From: an uncultured Prevotellaceae bacterium
GTDB taxonomy: Bacteria; Bacteroidota; Bacteroidia; Bacteroidales; Bacteroidaceae
Assembly: GCA_902782305.1 (NCBI GenBank)
Contig: CACZMV010000020.1
Location: forward strand, 51,163-115,162
Direction of reading: 5' to 3'
DNA: 64,000 bases
Within the stretch, counting starts at the first letter, position 1; each line of letters begins with the position of its first letter. The notes under the pieces were generated by a model, which was given only the letters and a program-made list of their open reading frames with translations, made no database searches and was not told where the DNA came from. The translations under genes were made by a program, and so were the position numbers. Positions 49,313 to 58,314 of the stretch are shown one piece after another.

Positions 49313-50588
49313 AGTATCCGCATATATCAATAAACATAAACTGCTTAATGCCAATGATTTGTATATTGTTGCTTTAAGTGGTGGTGCAGATAGTGTTGCT
49401 CTGCTTTTGTTGTTAAAAGAAGGCGGTTTCAACGTGCATGCAGCCCATTGTAATTTCTTTCTTCGGGGCTCGGAGTCTGATCGCGATGAGGCTTTTTGTG
49501 TAGATCTTTGTCGACAGTTGGGTGTTGAACTGCATCGTGCTCATTTTGCTACGCGAGAATATGCGGAAGCACATAAAGTGAGCGTCGAGATGGCTGCTCG
49601 TGAATTGCGATATAATTGGTTTGAACAGCTGAGAAAGGATATTGGGGCGGTTGGAATTTGTGTGGCTCATCATCGCGATGACTCAGTGGAAACGGTTCTT
49701 TTAAACATGATTAGGGGTACCGGGTTGCGTGGTTTAACGGGCATTCAGCCTCGAAATGGTTATGTCTTGCGCCCACTTTTATGCGTTTCAAGGGATGAAA
49801 TCGAGCATTTCTTGGCAAAAAGGGGGCAACAGTACGTAACAGACAGCACCAATTTAGAAACCGATGTGATGCGAAACAAGGTTCGCCTGCAAGTTCTTCC
49901 TTTGTTTCGTACGCTCAATTCTGCTGTTTGTGATAACATTCAGCGAATGGCCGAAAATGTGGCAGAAGCGCAAATAGTCTTGGATTCCTTGTTGGACAAC
50001 TTTAAAAAACATAACACACTTGAACTTAGCGAGTTGGAAAAATATGGTTCGAGTGAATATGTAATATATGAATGGCTTAAAAACTATGGTTTTAACGGCA
50101 CTCAAGCACGACAGATTTTAGAGGCAGGAACTGGTAAAATCATGAGTTCTTCGCAAGGCTATGATGTCTTGAAAGATCGTGAGCGATTGATTATCGAACG
50201 CACATTGAAACCCTTTAATCCAATGCGAATTCCTGAGGAAGGAATGTATGTCTTGGATGAGAAAATGCGGCTTTCGTTACGTAAATGTGCTGCTTATGTG
50301 TCAAAAAAACCGTTTGTTGCCACGTTTGATGCTCAAAAAGTGGTGTTTCCGCTTACTGTTAGAAGAGTCGAGGAAGGAGACTGGATGATTCCCTTTGGTA
50401 TGAGGGGACGTAAATTGCTGAGCGACTTAATGACTGACCGTAAAATGACTGTTTTTGAGAAGCGTCGCCAGTTGGTTGTCGTTGATGCTCAGGACGTTAT
50501 CATATGGGCAGTGGGTCTTAGGATAGCCGATTCTGTTGCTGTTGCTGAAACTACCCAGTCTGTATTGGAACTCATTTTAACATTTTAG
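49302..50588 (+). CDS. tilS: tRNA(Ile)-lysidine synthase
   Basis: 428 residues. The PP-loop SGGADS is at 26-31, with conserved HCNFFLRG, HHRDDSVET and RPLL segments of the N-type ATP pyrophosphatase domain. A C-terminal substrate-binding domain is present (ends near RIADSVAVAETTQS). It converts C34 of the AUA-reading tRNA-Ile to lysidine and is essential. Last gene of the exonuclease/rlmI/tilS transcript. The next gene, ileS, also concerns isoleucine decoding but has its own promoter. Confidence 0.95.
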   Translation: MWSKVSAYINKHKLLNANDLYIVALSGGADSVALLLLLKEGGFNVHAAHCNFFLRGSESDRDEAFCVDLCRQLGVELHRAHFATREYAEAHKVSVEMAARELRYNWFEQLRKDIGAVGICVAHHRDDSVETVLLNMIRGTGLRGLTGIQPRNGYVLRPLLCVSRDEIEHFLAKRGQQYVTDSTNLETDVMRNKVRLQVLPLFRTLNSAVCDNIQRMAENVAEAQIVLDSLLDNFKKHNTLELSELEKYGSSEYVIYEWLKNYGFNGTQARQILEAGTGKIMSSSQGYDVLKDRERLIIERTLKPFNPMRIPEEGMYVLDEKMRLSLRKCAAYVSKKPFVATFDAQKVVFPLTVRRVEEGDWMIPFGMRGRKLLSDLMTDRKMTVFEKRRQLVVVDAQDVIIWAVGLRIADSVAVAETTQSVLELILTF

Positions 50589-50599
50589 CACGGGTGATA

Positions 50600-50631
50600 T
50601 TTGGCGGTTTGAAATAAAATGCTTACCTTTG
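50600..50631 (+). promoter_or_regulatory. Full promoter of the ileS operon
   Basis: TTTG at 50600-50603, 20 bases, then TACCTTTG at 50624-50631. The 70-base leader holds a GCGAG/CTCGC hairpin (50643-50647/50660-50664). Confidence 0.7.
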
Positions 50632-50702
50632 CAAACAATTTTGCGAGAGAAAGCTTTACCTCGCATGTTAAAAAGAAATAGTAAAAGATAATATCGATAT
50701 TT

Positions 50703-53700
50703 ATGACAAAGAGATTTGCCGAACATAACGGCTTGAATTTAGTGCAGACGAACGATGACGTGCTGCAGATGTGGAAGGAGAAAAATGTCTTCTGGCGCTC
50801 CGTGACGGAACGCGAAGGTTGTCCGCAATTCGTATTCTTTGAGGGTCCTCCATCGGCCAATGGTCACCCCGGAATCCATCACGTGCTGGCGCGCAGCATC
50901 AAGGACACCTTCAACCGCTACAAGACCATGCAGGGCTTCCAGGTGAAGCGTAAGGCAGGCTGGGACACCCATGGACTGCCCGTAGAGTTGGGCGTCGAGA
51001 AGGAGTTGGGCATCACCAAGGCCGACATCGACAACAAGGAGAGCGACAAGTATATCTCGACTGAGGACTACAACAAGAAGTGTCGTCAGAATGTCATGAT
51101 GTATACCCAGGAGTGGCGTGACCTGACGGAGAAGATGGGTTATTTTGTTGACCTGGACAATCCCTACATCACCTACGACAACAAGTATATCGAGACGCTG
51201 TGGTGGCTGCTGAAGCAGTTCTACGACAAGGGTCTGCTCTACAAAGGATACACCATCCAGCCTTATTCTCCAGCAGCAGGAACGGGACTTTCAAGTCATG
51301 AATTGAATCAGCCCGGATGCTACCGAGACGTGAAGGACACCACGTGTACCGCCCAGTTTAAGATGAAGAATCCGAAGCCCGAGATGGCTCAGTGGGGCAC
51401 ACCTTACTTCCTAGCTTGGACGACCACACCTTGGACACTAGCTGCCAACTCAGCCCTTTGTGTAGGTCCGAAGATTGACTACGTGGCTGTGCAGACCTAT
51501 AATCCCTATACTGCCGACAAGGTAACGCTGGTGCTGGCCGAGGCTCGTCTGAATGCCTACTTGCCCGCTGAGGGTGCTATCACCGATGGTGGCGAACTGC
51601 CCGAATATAAGAAAGGTGAGAAGTTGATTCCTTATCGCATCGTGGCTCGCTACAAGGGTACTGACCTTGTTGGCATGGAATATGAACAGCTGATGCCCGC
51701 TATCAAACCTATGGGCGATGCCTTCAAGGTGATTCCTGGTGATTATGTAACCACAGAGGATGGTGCAGGTATCGTACATATCGCGCCCAACTTCGGTGCT
51801 GACGACGCCTTTGTAGCCAAGAAGGCTGGAATCTGTCCGATTGTGCTGATTGACAAGAAAGGTCAGGAGCGTCCTGTGGTTGATCTGCAGGGTAAGTACT
51901 TCGTCATTGAAGATCTCGACCCTGAGTTCGTCAAGAACTATGTCAACGTCGATGAATGGAACAAGTTTGCAGGCCGTTATGTGAAGAACGCCTACGACGA
52001 GACACTGACCGACAAAGACGAGACGCTGGATATCTCTATCTGCATGGATCTGAAAGCTCAGAACAAGGTGTTCAAAATTGAGAAGCACGTCCACAACTAT
52101 CCCCACTGTTGGCGTACCGATAAGCCTGTGTTGTACTATCCGTTGGATTCGTGGTTTATCAAGTCGTCAGCTTGCAAGGAACGCATGTCAGAACTGAACA
52201 AGACCATCAATTGGCAGCCTGAGTCAACCGGTACAGGCCGTTTCGGCAACTGGCTCGACAACCTGAACGACTGGAACTTGAGCCGTAGCCGTTTCTGGGG
52301 TACACCGCTGCCTATCTGGCGTTCAGAGGACGGCGAGGAAATCTGCATCGGCAGCGTAGAAGAGCTCTATAACGAGATGGAGAAGGCCGTCAAGGCAGGT
52401 GTGATGAAATCGAACCTTTTGAAGGATCAGGGCTTTGTACCTGGTGATATGAGCAAGGAGAATTACGACAAGATTGACCTGCACCGTCCTTATGTGGATT
52501 ATATTGTGCTGGTCAGCGAGAGTGGCAAGCCCATGAAGCGCGAGACCGACCTGATTGACGTGTGGTTCGACTCTGGTTCGATGCCTTACGCGCAGGTACA
52601 CTATCCTTTCGAAAATGCCGAACTCATCGACAAGAACATAGCATTCCCCTGCGACTTCATCAACGAGGGTGTTGACCAGACGCGTGGTTGGTTCTTCACA
52701 TTGCACGCCATCGCTACGATGATTTTCGACAGCGTAGCCTTCAAGAACGTTATCTCCAGCGGTCTTGTGCTCGATGCCAAGGGCAATAAGATGTCAAAGC
52801 ATGTGGGTAACGTGGTCAATCCGTTTGAGATGATTGACAAATACGGTTCTGATGCCGTGCGCCTGTATATGATGACCAATAGCGAGCCTTGGGATAACCT
52901 GAAGTTCGACCCAGAGGGTGTTGCTGAAATCAGCCGTAAGTTCTTTGGCACCTTATATAATACGTATTCGCTCTTTGCGATGTATGCCAACGTGGATGGC
53001 TTCGACCCGCAGACACCACAGATTCCCGTCAGCGAGCGTCCTGAGTTTGACCGTTGGATTCTCTCTTGTCTGAACTCGCTGGTTCAGGGCGTTCAGCAGG
53101 AGATGGACGGCTACGATCCTACACGTGCAGGCCGCCTTATCGATGCCTTTGTGGATGAAGACCTGTCAAACTGGTATGTCCGCTTGAATAAGAAACGCTT
53201 CTGGGGCAAGGAGATGGACAACGACAAGTTGGCTGCCTATCAGACGCTGTACGAGTGTCTGATGACTGTTGCCAAGCTGTTAGCTCCGTTCGCTCCGTTC
53301 TTTGCCGACCAGTTGTATAAGGACCTCGGTGGTGCTTTGGATAGCGTCCATCTCGATAAATTCCCTGAATTCAACGCTGCTCTCGTCAATAAAGACCTAG
53401 AAGAGCGTATGAGCATTGCTCAGCGCATTACTACCATCGTGCTGTCATTGCGTAAGAAGGAAGGTATTGCCGTGAAGCAACCTCTGCAGACGCTGATGAT
53501 TCCTCCCGTTGACCAAGCTCAGCGTGAGGCCATCGAGACCGTCAAGCAGATATTCTTGCAAGAGGTGAACGTGAAGGAGGTGAAGTTCGTGGAGGGTGCC
53601 GGTATTCTGGTGAAGAAGGTGAAGTGTAACTTCCGTACGATGGGTAAGAAGTTCGGCAAGGACATGAAGGCCGTAGCTGCTGCTGTTGCTGCCCTCACTC

Positions 53701-54113
53701 AGGAACAGATAGCCGAGCTGGAAGCCAACGGCAAGTTGCAATTGGGTAGCTATGAAATCTTGGCTGAGGACGTTGAAATCATCAGCGAGGACATTCCTGG
53801 CTGGCTAGTAGGCAACGACGGCAACCTGACCGTCGCTCTCGATATCACACTGACCGATGAGCTGCGTGCTGAGGGTATGGCTCGTACGCTGGTGAACCGC
53901 ATCCAGAACATCCGTAAGAAGAGTGGACTGGAAATCACCGACCACATCCGCGTGAGCATCGAACCCAACGAGGCATCCACGAAGGCTGTCGAGGCCTTTG
54001 GCGACTATATTGCCCGTCAGGTATTGGCCGACGACTTGAAGTTGGAGGCTAACGATGGTCAGGCAGTTGAATTCGACGACTTTAATCTGAATATTCAAAT
54101 AACAAAAATCTAA
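50703..54113 (+). CDS. ileS: Isoleucyl-tRNA synthetase
   Basis: 1136 residues, the length of the eukaryote-like IleS common in Bacteroidota. HIGH signature at GPPSANGHPGIHH (about 58-70) and KMSKH signature at NKMSKHVGN. The editing domain contains WTTTPWTLAANSAL. The C-terminal anticodon-binding region is complete and lacks a clear zinc-binding tail. It charges tRNA-Ile. First gene of a run of nine plus-strand genes to 60240, with gaps mostly under 60 bases. Confidence 0.97.
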   Translation: MTKRFAEHNGLNLVQTNDDVLQMWKEKNVFWRSVTEREGCPQFVFFEGPPSANGHPGIHHVLARSIKDTFNRYKTMQGFQVKRKAGWDTHGLPVELGVEKELGITKADIDNKESDKYISTEDYNKKCRQNVMMYTQEWRDLTEKMGYFVDLDNPYITYDNKYIETLWWLLKQFYDKGLLYKGYTIQPYSPAAGTGLSSHELNQPGCYRDVKDTTCTAQFKMKNPKPEMAQWGTPYFLAWTTTPWTLAANSALCVGPKIDYVAVQTYNPYTADKVTLVLAEARLNAYLPAEGAITDGGELPEYKKGEKLIPYRIVARYKGTDLVGMEYEQLMPAIKPMGDAFKVIPGDYVTTEDGAGIVHIAPNFGADDAFVAKKAGICPIVLIDKKGQERPVVDLQGKYFVIEDLDPEFVKNYVNVDEWNKFAGRYVKNAYDETLTDKDETLDISICMDLKAQNKVFKIEKHVHNYPHCWRTDKPVLYYPLDSWFIKSSACKERMSELNKTINWQPESTGTGRFGNWLDNLNDWNLSRSRFWGTPLPIWRSEDGEEICIGSVEELYNEMEKAVKAGVMKSNLLKDQGFVPGDMSKENYDKIDLHRPYVDYIVLVSESGKPMKRETDLIDVWFDSGSMPYAQVHYPFENAELIDKNIAFPCDFINEGVDQTRGWFFTLHAIATMIFDSVAFKNVISSGLVLDAKGNKMSKHVGNVVNPFEMIDKYGSDAVRLYMMTNSEPWDNLKFDPEGVAEISRKFFGTLYNTYSLFAMYANVDGFDPQTPQIPVSERPEFDRWILSCLNSLVQGVQQEMDGYDPTRAGRLIDAFVDEDLSNWYVRLNKKRFWGKEMDNDKLAAYQTLYECLMTVAKLLAPFAPFFADQLYKDLGGALDSVHLDKFPEFNAALVNKDLEERMSIAQRITTIVLSLRKKEGIAVKQPLQTLMIPPVDQAQREAIETVKQIFLQEVNVKEVKFVEGAGILVKKVKCNFRTMGKKFGKDMKAVAAAVAALTQEQIAELEANGKLQLGSYEILAEDVEIISEDIPGWLVGNDGNLTVALDITLTDELRAEGMARTLVNRIQNIRKKSGLEITDHIRVSIEPNEASTKAVEAFGDYIARQVLADDLKLEANDGQAVEFDDFNLNIQITKI

Positions 54114-54118
54114 TAATT

Positions 54119-54499
54119 ATGGCAGAAAAAACTCGTTACTCAGACGAGGAACTCGAGGAGTTCCGTGAGATTATCAATGAGAAACTGGCTTTGGCCAAGC
54201 GTGACTACGACCAGATGATGAGAGTCCTCATGAATCAGGATTCAAACGATGTTGACGATACATCACCAACGTATAAAGCGTTGGAAGAGGGTAGTGCAAC
54301 ACAGTCAAAAGAAGAGATCATTTCGCTGGCTGCTCGTCAGCAGAAGTTCATCCAGGGACTGAAAGCTGCTCTGACACGTATCGAAAACAAAACCTACGGC
54401 ATCGACCGTATTACGGGAAAGTTGATTCCAAAAGAGCGACTTCGCGCTGTTCCTCACGCTACGCTGAGCGTAGAGTCGAAGATGGCAGGCAAGAAGTAA
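54119..54499 (+). CDS. TraR/DksA-type protein lacking the zinc-finger cysteines
   Basis: 126 residues. The N-terminal helical hairpin (coiled coil, about 8-75) carries acidic tip residues, as in DksA. The C-terminal part TYGIDRITGKLIPKERLRAVPHATL aligns with the DksA zinc finger, but its cysteine positions are occupied by other residues (for example Asp after Gly-Ile) and the protein contains no Cys at all. The Bacteroidota form usually retains at least some. It probably binds RNA polymerase through the secondary channel, but metal-independently. Located five bases after ileS and five before lspA. Confidence 0.85.
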   Translation: MAEKTRYSDEELEEFREIINEKLALAKRDYDQMMRVLMNQDSNDVDDTSPTYKALEEGSATQSKEEIISLAARQQKFIQGLKAALTRIENKTYGIDRITGKLIPKERLRAVPHATLSVESKMAGKK

Positions 54500-54504
54500 T
54501 TTAA

Positions 54505-55155
54505 ATGACGAACAAGAACATAGCGAAAAGAGGATGGCTGGCTGCGCTCATCGTCGTAGCTATCCTTGTTATCGACCAAGTCATAAAGATTTGGGTCAAG
54601 ACGCACATGACGCTCCATGAGCAGATAGAAATCTTCTCATGGTTTAAGATTGTGTTCATCGAGAACAATGGTATGGCATATGGCATGGAGATTGGTTCCA
54701 AACTGGTGCTTAGTCTTTTCCGTGTCGTTGCCGTCAGTGTTTTGGGCTATTATATTGCCCAACAGGTCAGAAAACAGGCTCGTTATGGTTATCTCATCTG
54801 CCTGTCTATGGTCATGGCCGGAGCCGCCGGCAACATCTTCGACTCGATGTTCTACGGTCTCATTTTCAATGCCAGTTCCGAGTTCTACACCAGCTATTTC
54901 GTTCCTTTCGGAACTGGTTATGCTTCGTTCTTGATGGGCAAGGTGGTAGATATGTTCTACTTCCCCCTTATCGTTACGACTTGGCCTGATTGGGTTCCGA
55001 TGTTTGGCGGACAGCCTTATGTGTTCTTCAGTCCGGTCTTCAACTTTGCTGATGCTTCTATCTCTGTGAGTGTCGTGCTTGTTTTGCTCTTCTATCGTAA
55101 GGAAATCAGTGAGATAACGCTCAAGAAGAAAACGGAAACTGCGGATGAAGCATAG
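54505..55155 (+). CDS. lspA: Lipoprotein signal peptidase
   Basis: 216 residues, longer than the usual 160-170 because of an extra loop between the third and fourth helices, a form seen in Bacteroidales. Four membrane helices. The two catalytic aspartates of signal peptidase II are in AGNIFDS and FNFADAS. It cleaves signal peptides of diacylated prolipoproteins. It overlaps the next gene, itself a lipoprotein, by 11 bases. Confidence 0.94.
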   Translation: MTNKNIAKRGWLAALIVVAILVIDQVIKIWVKTHMTLHEQIEIFSWFKIVFIENNGMAYGMEIGSKLVLSLFRVVAVSVLGYYIAQQVRKQARYGYLICLSMVMAGAAGNIFDSMFYGLIFNASSEFYTSYFVPFGTGYASFLMGKVVDMFYFPLIVTTWPDWVPMFGGQPYVFFSPVFNFADASISVSVVLVLLFYRKEISEITLKKKTETADEA

Positions 55156-56113
55156 TTCTCTCTACATATTTGTCTTGATGCTGGCAGCAGCTTGTACGCC
55201 CAGTGTGCCAAAGCAGTATATCCAACCAGATGAAATGGAGGATATTCTTTTTGACTATCATGTGGCTCAGGCTATGTCGAAGACAACGGGTAGTGGGGAT
55301 TATGAATACAACAAGCAACTCTATATTGATGCCGTGTTGAAGAAATACGGGATTAGCGAGGCTGACTTCGATTCATCGTTGGTTTATTACTATACCCGTG
55401 CAGACAAGTTTCGCGATATCTATGCTCATGTCAGCGAACGCCTGAACGAAGAAGCCAAGCTTTTGGGCGCTTCAGTCGGCGATATCAGTCGTTATTCGCA
55501 GTATAGTGCTACGGGCGATACAGCCAACATTTGGTCTGGTATTTCTGATGCCTTGCTCATTCCACGTCCTACGCAGAACCGTGTTGATTTTACTATAAAG
55601 GTTGATACTACTTTCCATTTGGGCGACTCATTCATGTTCCAGTTTATGACGGAGTATCTTTACCAGAGCGGTTCAAAGGACGCAGTGGTATGCATTGTTA
55701 CTAAGTATGAAGGCGACAGCATAATCCAGACCACCAACCACGTTTCCGTTTCTGGCCTTTCACAGATTCGTGTTCCGGCCAATCGCGAGAAGCTGTTGAA
55801 GGAAATGCGCGGCTTTATCTATCTGAACGATGGTGGTGACATCTCTGAAACACGTAAGATGATGTATATCAGTCAGCTACAACTTATCCGATTCCATTCA
55901 AAAGAAATACTGAAAGTCGATGAAACAGCAAAGAAAGACTCCGCACAGGCGGATAGCATGCAACGAGTTAATAACCCTGGAGGGACAATGCCAGACACTT
56001 TGCGTCGTCGAATTATCGGAAGACGGCAGGGTGGAACGCCATTACCCCCTTCAGCAGGAGCTGGCATACACCGAGTGGATGCAAGGCCGCTTGAGTTTAA
56101 GGAAAGACGCTGA
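55145..56113 (+). CDS. DUF4296 domain lipoprotein with overlapping low-complexity tail
   Basis: 322 residues. Lipobox LMLAAAC with Cys17 follows the signal peptide. The DUF4296 domain lies at about 20-110 (IQPDEMEDILFDYHVAQAM). Its function is unknown. The last 65 residues (from DSAQADSMQRVNNPGG) are Pro/Arg/Gly-rich and look non-native; over exactly this span a second, more protein-like frame (55920-56156) reads the same DNA. Loss of an earlier stop is a likely explanation. It overlaps lspA by 11 bases. Confidence 0.85.
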   Translation: MKHSSLYIFVLMLAAACTPSVPKQYIQPDEMEDILFDYHVAQAMSKTTGSGDYEYNKQLYIDAVLKKYGISEADFDSSLVYYYTRADKFRDIYAHVSERLNEEAKLLGASVGDISRYSQYSATGDTANIWSGISDALLIPRPTQNRVDFTIKVDTTFHLGDSFMFQFMTEYLYQSGSKDAVVCIVTKYEGDSIIQTTNHVSVSGLSQIRVPANREKLLKEMRGFIYLNDGGDISETRKMMYISQLQLIRFHSKEILKVDETAKKDSAQADSMQRVNNPGGTMPDTLRRRIIGRRQGGTPLPPSAGAGIHRVDARPLEFKERR

Positions 56114-56156
56114 CGATGTCATTCGATTATATAAGGATGATAATTTAATTAACTAA
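55920..56156 (+). CDS. Small conserved-type protein encoded in an overlapping frame
   Basis: 78 residues: RRIACNELITLEGQCQTLCV then VELSEDGRVERHYPLQQELA and a C-terminal acidic tail. It resembles short Bacteroidales proteins following the DUF4296 gene, with the pattern LCVVEx-DG-V-x-x-YPL-x-E-x-x-x-TEW. Its first 194 bases overlap the 3' end of the DUF4296 gene in another frame. The start could lie a few codons later. It ends 12 bases before the nucleoside transporter gene. Function unknown. Confidence 0.6.
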   Translation: MKQQRKTPHRRIACNELITLEGQCQTLCVVELSEDGRVERHYPLQQELAYTEWMQGRLSLRKDADDVIRLYKDDNLIN

Positions 56157-56168
56157 AAAGATAAAACT

Positions 56169-57521
56169 ATGAATTTGAAAGTACGTTTAGCGGTCATGAA
56201 CTTCTTGGAGTTCGCCGTGTGGGGAGCCTATCTAACATGTATGGGTAACTATCTGGGAATAGCTGGATTAGGTGAGAAAATTTCTTGGTTTTATGCTATT
56301 CAAGGTATTGTGAGTATCTTCATGCCAACACTAATGGGAATTGTGGCAGATAAGTATATTCAGCCTCAGCGCCTGTTAGGTCTCTGCCATCTGTTGGCTG
56401 GTGGATTTATGATTGGCTGTTGGTGGATGGGTGAACAAGCTGGCTTTGGCAATGAATTGCCTGACAAGTCGCTATTCATTGCACTCTATACGTTAAGTGT
56501 AGCTTTCTATATGCCAACTATTGCACTTACCAATACAGCGGCTTTCTCTATTTTGAAGAAAAACGGGTTAGATACCGTTAAGGATTTCCCGCCTATTCGT
56601 GTGTTGGGAACCGTTGGTTTCATCGCCACTATGTGGTTTGTTAACTGTGCCTACATCGATGATAGCGGCTTCGGTTTCACATTGGCAGAGAATGCCCGTA
56701 AGTTCCAGTACACTTACATGCAGTTCTTTGTGTCAGGTATATTGAGTCTCGTACTCTTTGCTTACTGCTTCACGTTGCCTGAGTGCAAGTTGGAGAAGAG
56801 AGAAGGCAAGGTTTCGCTTGCTGAGAGCCTTGGTCTCAATGCTTTCAAGCTCTTCAAGCGTCGCCAGATGGCTCTGTTCTTCATCTTCTCAGCACTGTTG
56901 GGAATGTGTCTGCAGGTTACCAATGGCTTCGCAGGTCCTTTCCTTACCAGCTTTAAGGGCGTTCCTGAGTTTGCCGATTCCTTCGCAGCCAACAATGCCA
57001 CACTGCTTACCTCTATCTCTCAGATGAGTGAGGCATGCTGCATTTTGCTTATCCCCTTCTTCCTGAAGCGTTTTGGCATTAAGGTTGTGATGCTGATGTC
57101 ACTCTTCGCTTGGGTATTCCGTTTCGGATTCTTCGGAATTGGTAATCCAGCTATGCCTGGTGTTATCTTCTTCATTCTCTCCTGTGTCGTTTACGGTGTC
57201 GCCTTCGACTTCTTCAATGTGTCAGGTGGTATCTTTGTTGACCAGGAGTGTGAAACCAGCATCAAGGCCTCTGCCCAGGGCTTGTTTATGATGATGACCA
57301 ATGGTCTTGGTGCTACTATCGGAACATTGACTGCAGGTGAGATTGTCAATAGCTTCTGCTCATGGCAAGACTTCGTTGTCAATGGCGAGAAGCAGAGTTT
57401 CCTCGTTGGCGAATGGCAGACCTGCTGGTTTGTCTTTGCCGCCTTTGCTCTGGTAGTTGGAATCACCTTCGCTTTGGTTTTCAAACCAGAGAAGAAACCA
57501 ATTGGTGAGATTAAACATTAA
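56169..57521 (+). CDS. MFS nucleoside/H+ symporter (NupG-like)
   Basis: 450 residues with about twelve membrane helices and no signal peptide. Conserved segments of the nucleoside:H+ symporter family are visible: MNFLEFAVWGAYLTCMGNYL at the start, FMPTLMGIVADKYIQPQRLL between helices 2 and 3, and FPPIRVLGTVGFIATMW. It imports nucleosides with protons at the inner membrane. Twelve bases after the small overlapping gene, and part of the ileS run. Confidence 0.9.
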   Translation: MNLKVRLAVMNFLEFAVWGAYLTCMGNYLGIAGLGEKISWFYAIQGIVSIFMPTLMGIVADKYIQPQRLLGLCHLLAGGFMIGCWWMGEQAGFGNELPDKSLFIALYTLSVAFYMPTIALTNTAAFSILKKNGLDTVKDFPPIRVLGTVGFIATMWFVNCAYIDDSGFGFTLAENARKFQYTYMQFFVSGILSLVLFAYCFTLPECKLEKREGKVSLAESLGLNAFKLFKRRQMALFFIFSALLGMCLQVTNGFAGPFLTSFKGVPEFADSFAANNATLLTSISQMSEACCILLIPFFLKRFGIKVVMLMSLFAWVFRFGFFGIGNPAMPGVIFFILSCVVYGVAFDFFNVSGGIFVDQECETSIKASAQGLFMMMTNGLGATIGTLTAGEIVNSFCSWQDFVVNGEKQSFLVGEWQTCWFVFAAFALVVGITFALVFKPEKKPIGEIKH

Positions 57522-57553
57522 ATTTACTTTGCTCAGAAAGGTTTAATAAAAAT

Positions 57554-58270
57554 ATGAAAGAGGTTCGGTTTTTCTTTGTGCCCGATGCTGCTACGAGCAC
57601 AGAGCTGCCTCCTGACGAAGGTCAGCACGCCATGCGCGTGCTCCGCTTGAAAGCTGGCGATGAGATGATGCTCATGGACGGCAAGGGCGTGTTCTATCGG
57701 GCAGAAGTGACCTTGGCTCACACGCATCATTGCTGCTACGAGATTAAGGAGACCTTGCCTCAAGAGCGTCAATGGCAGGGCGAGATACATTTGGCCATTG
57801 CGCCCACGAAGCTTATGGATAGAATGGAATGGATGACGGAGAAAGCCGTTGAAATCGGCATCGACCGTTTGTCCTTCCTGAACTGTCAGTTCTCTGAGCG
57901 TCGGGTGGTCAAGGTGCCTCGCATCATGAAAATCGTTATTTCTGCCGTCAAACAGAGCCACAAGGCTTGGGCGCCAGAGGTTAACGAGATAACCGCTTTC
58001 GACAAGTTCATAGCTAAACCTTGTTCTGCCCGCAAGTATATTGCCCATTGCTACGAAGAGATTCCTCGTACCTATTTATTCGACGAGTTGCGCAAGCCTT
58101 CTGATATTCAGGATGCTGTCGTGCTTGTTGGTCCAGAGGGCGATTTCTCTATCGATGAGGTGCGCAAGGCTGTTGCCGCAGGCTATCAGTCTGTGCATTT
58201 GGGCAAGAGTCGTCTTCGCACAGAGACAGCAGGCCTTTCTGCCGTCATGATGATGCAGCTTGCTAAGTGA
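57554..58270 (+). CDS. rsmE: 16S rRNA (uracil-1498-N3)-methyltransferase
   Basis: 238 residues. N-terminal PUA-like part with HAMRVLRLKAGDEMMLMDG, and a C-terminal SPOUT knot with VVLVGPEGDFSIDEV and LGKSRLRTETAGLSAV, the SAM-binding signatures of RsmE. It methylates U1498 of 16S rRNA. Length and motifs fit the family. Followed after 44 bases by the paaK-like gene. Confidence 0.95.
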   Translation: MKEVRFFFVPDAATSTELPPDEGQHAMRVLRLKAGDEMMLMDGKGVFYRAEVTLAHTHHCCYEIKETLPQERQWQGEIHLAIAPTKLMDRMEWMTEKAVEIGIDRLSFLNCQFSERRVVKVPRIMKIVISAVKQSHKAWAPEVNEITAFDKFIAKPCSARKYIAHCYEEIPRTYLFDELRKPSDIQDAVVLVGPEGDFSIDEVRKAVAAGYQSVHLGKSRLRTETAGLSAVMMMQLAK

Positions 58271-58314
58271 TAAATGAAGAATTAAAAATGATAATTCATT
58301 AATTAAACTAAGAT

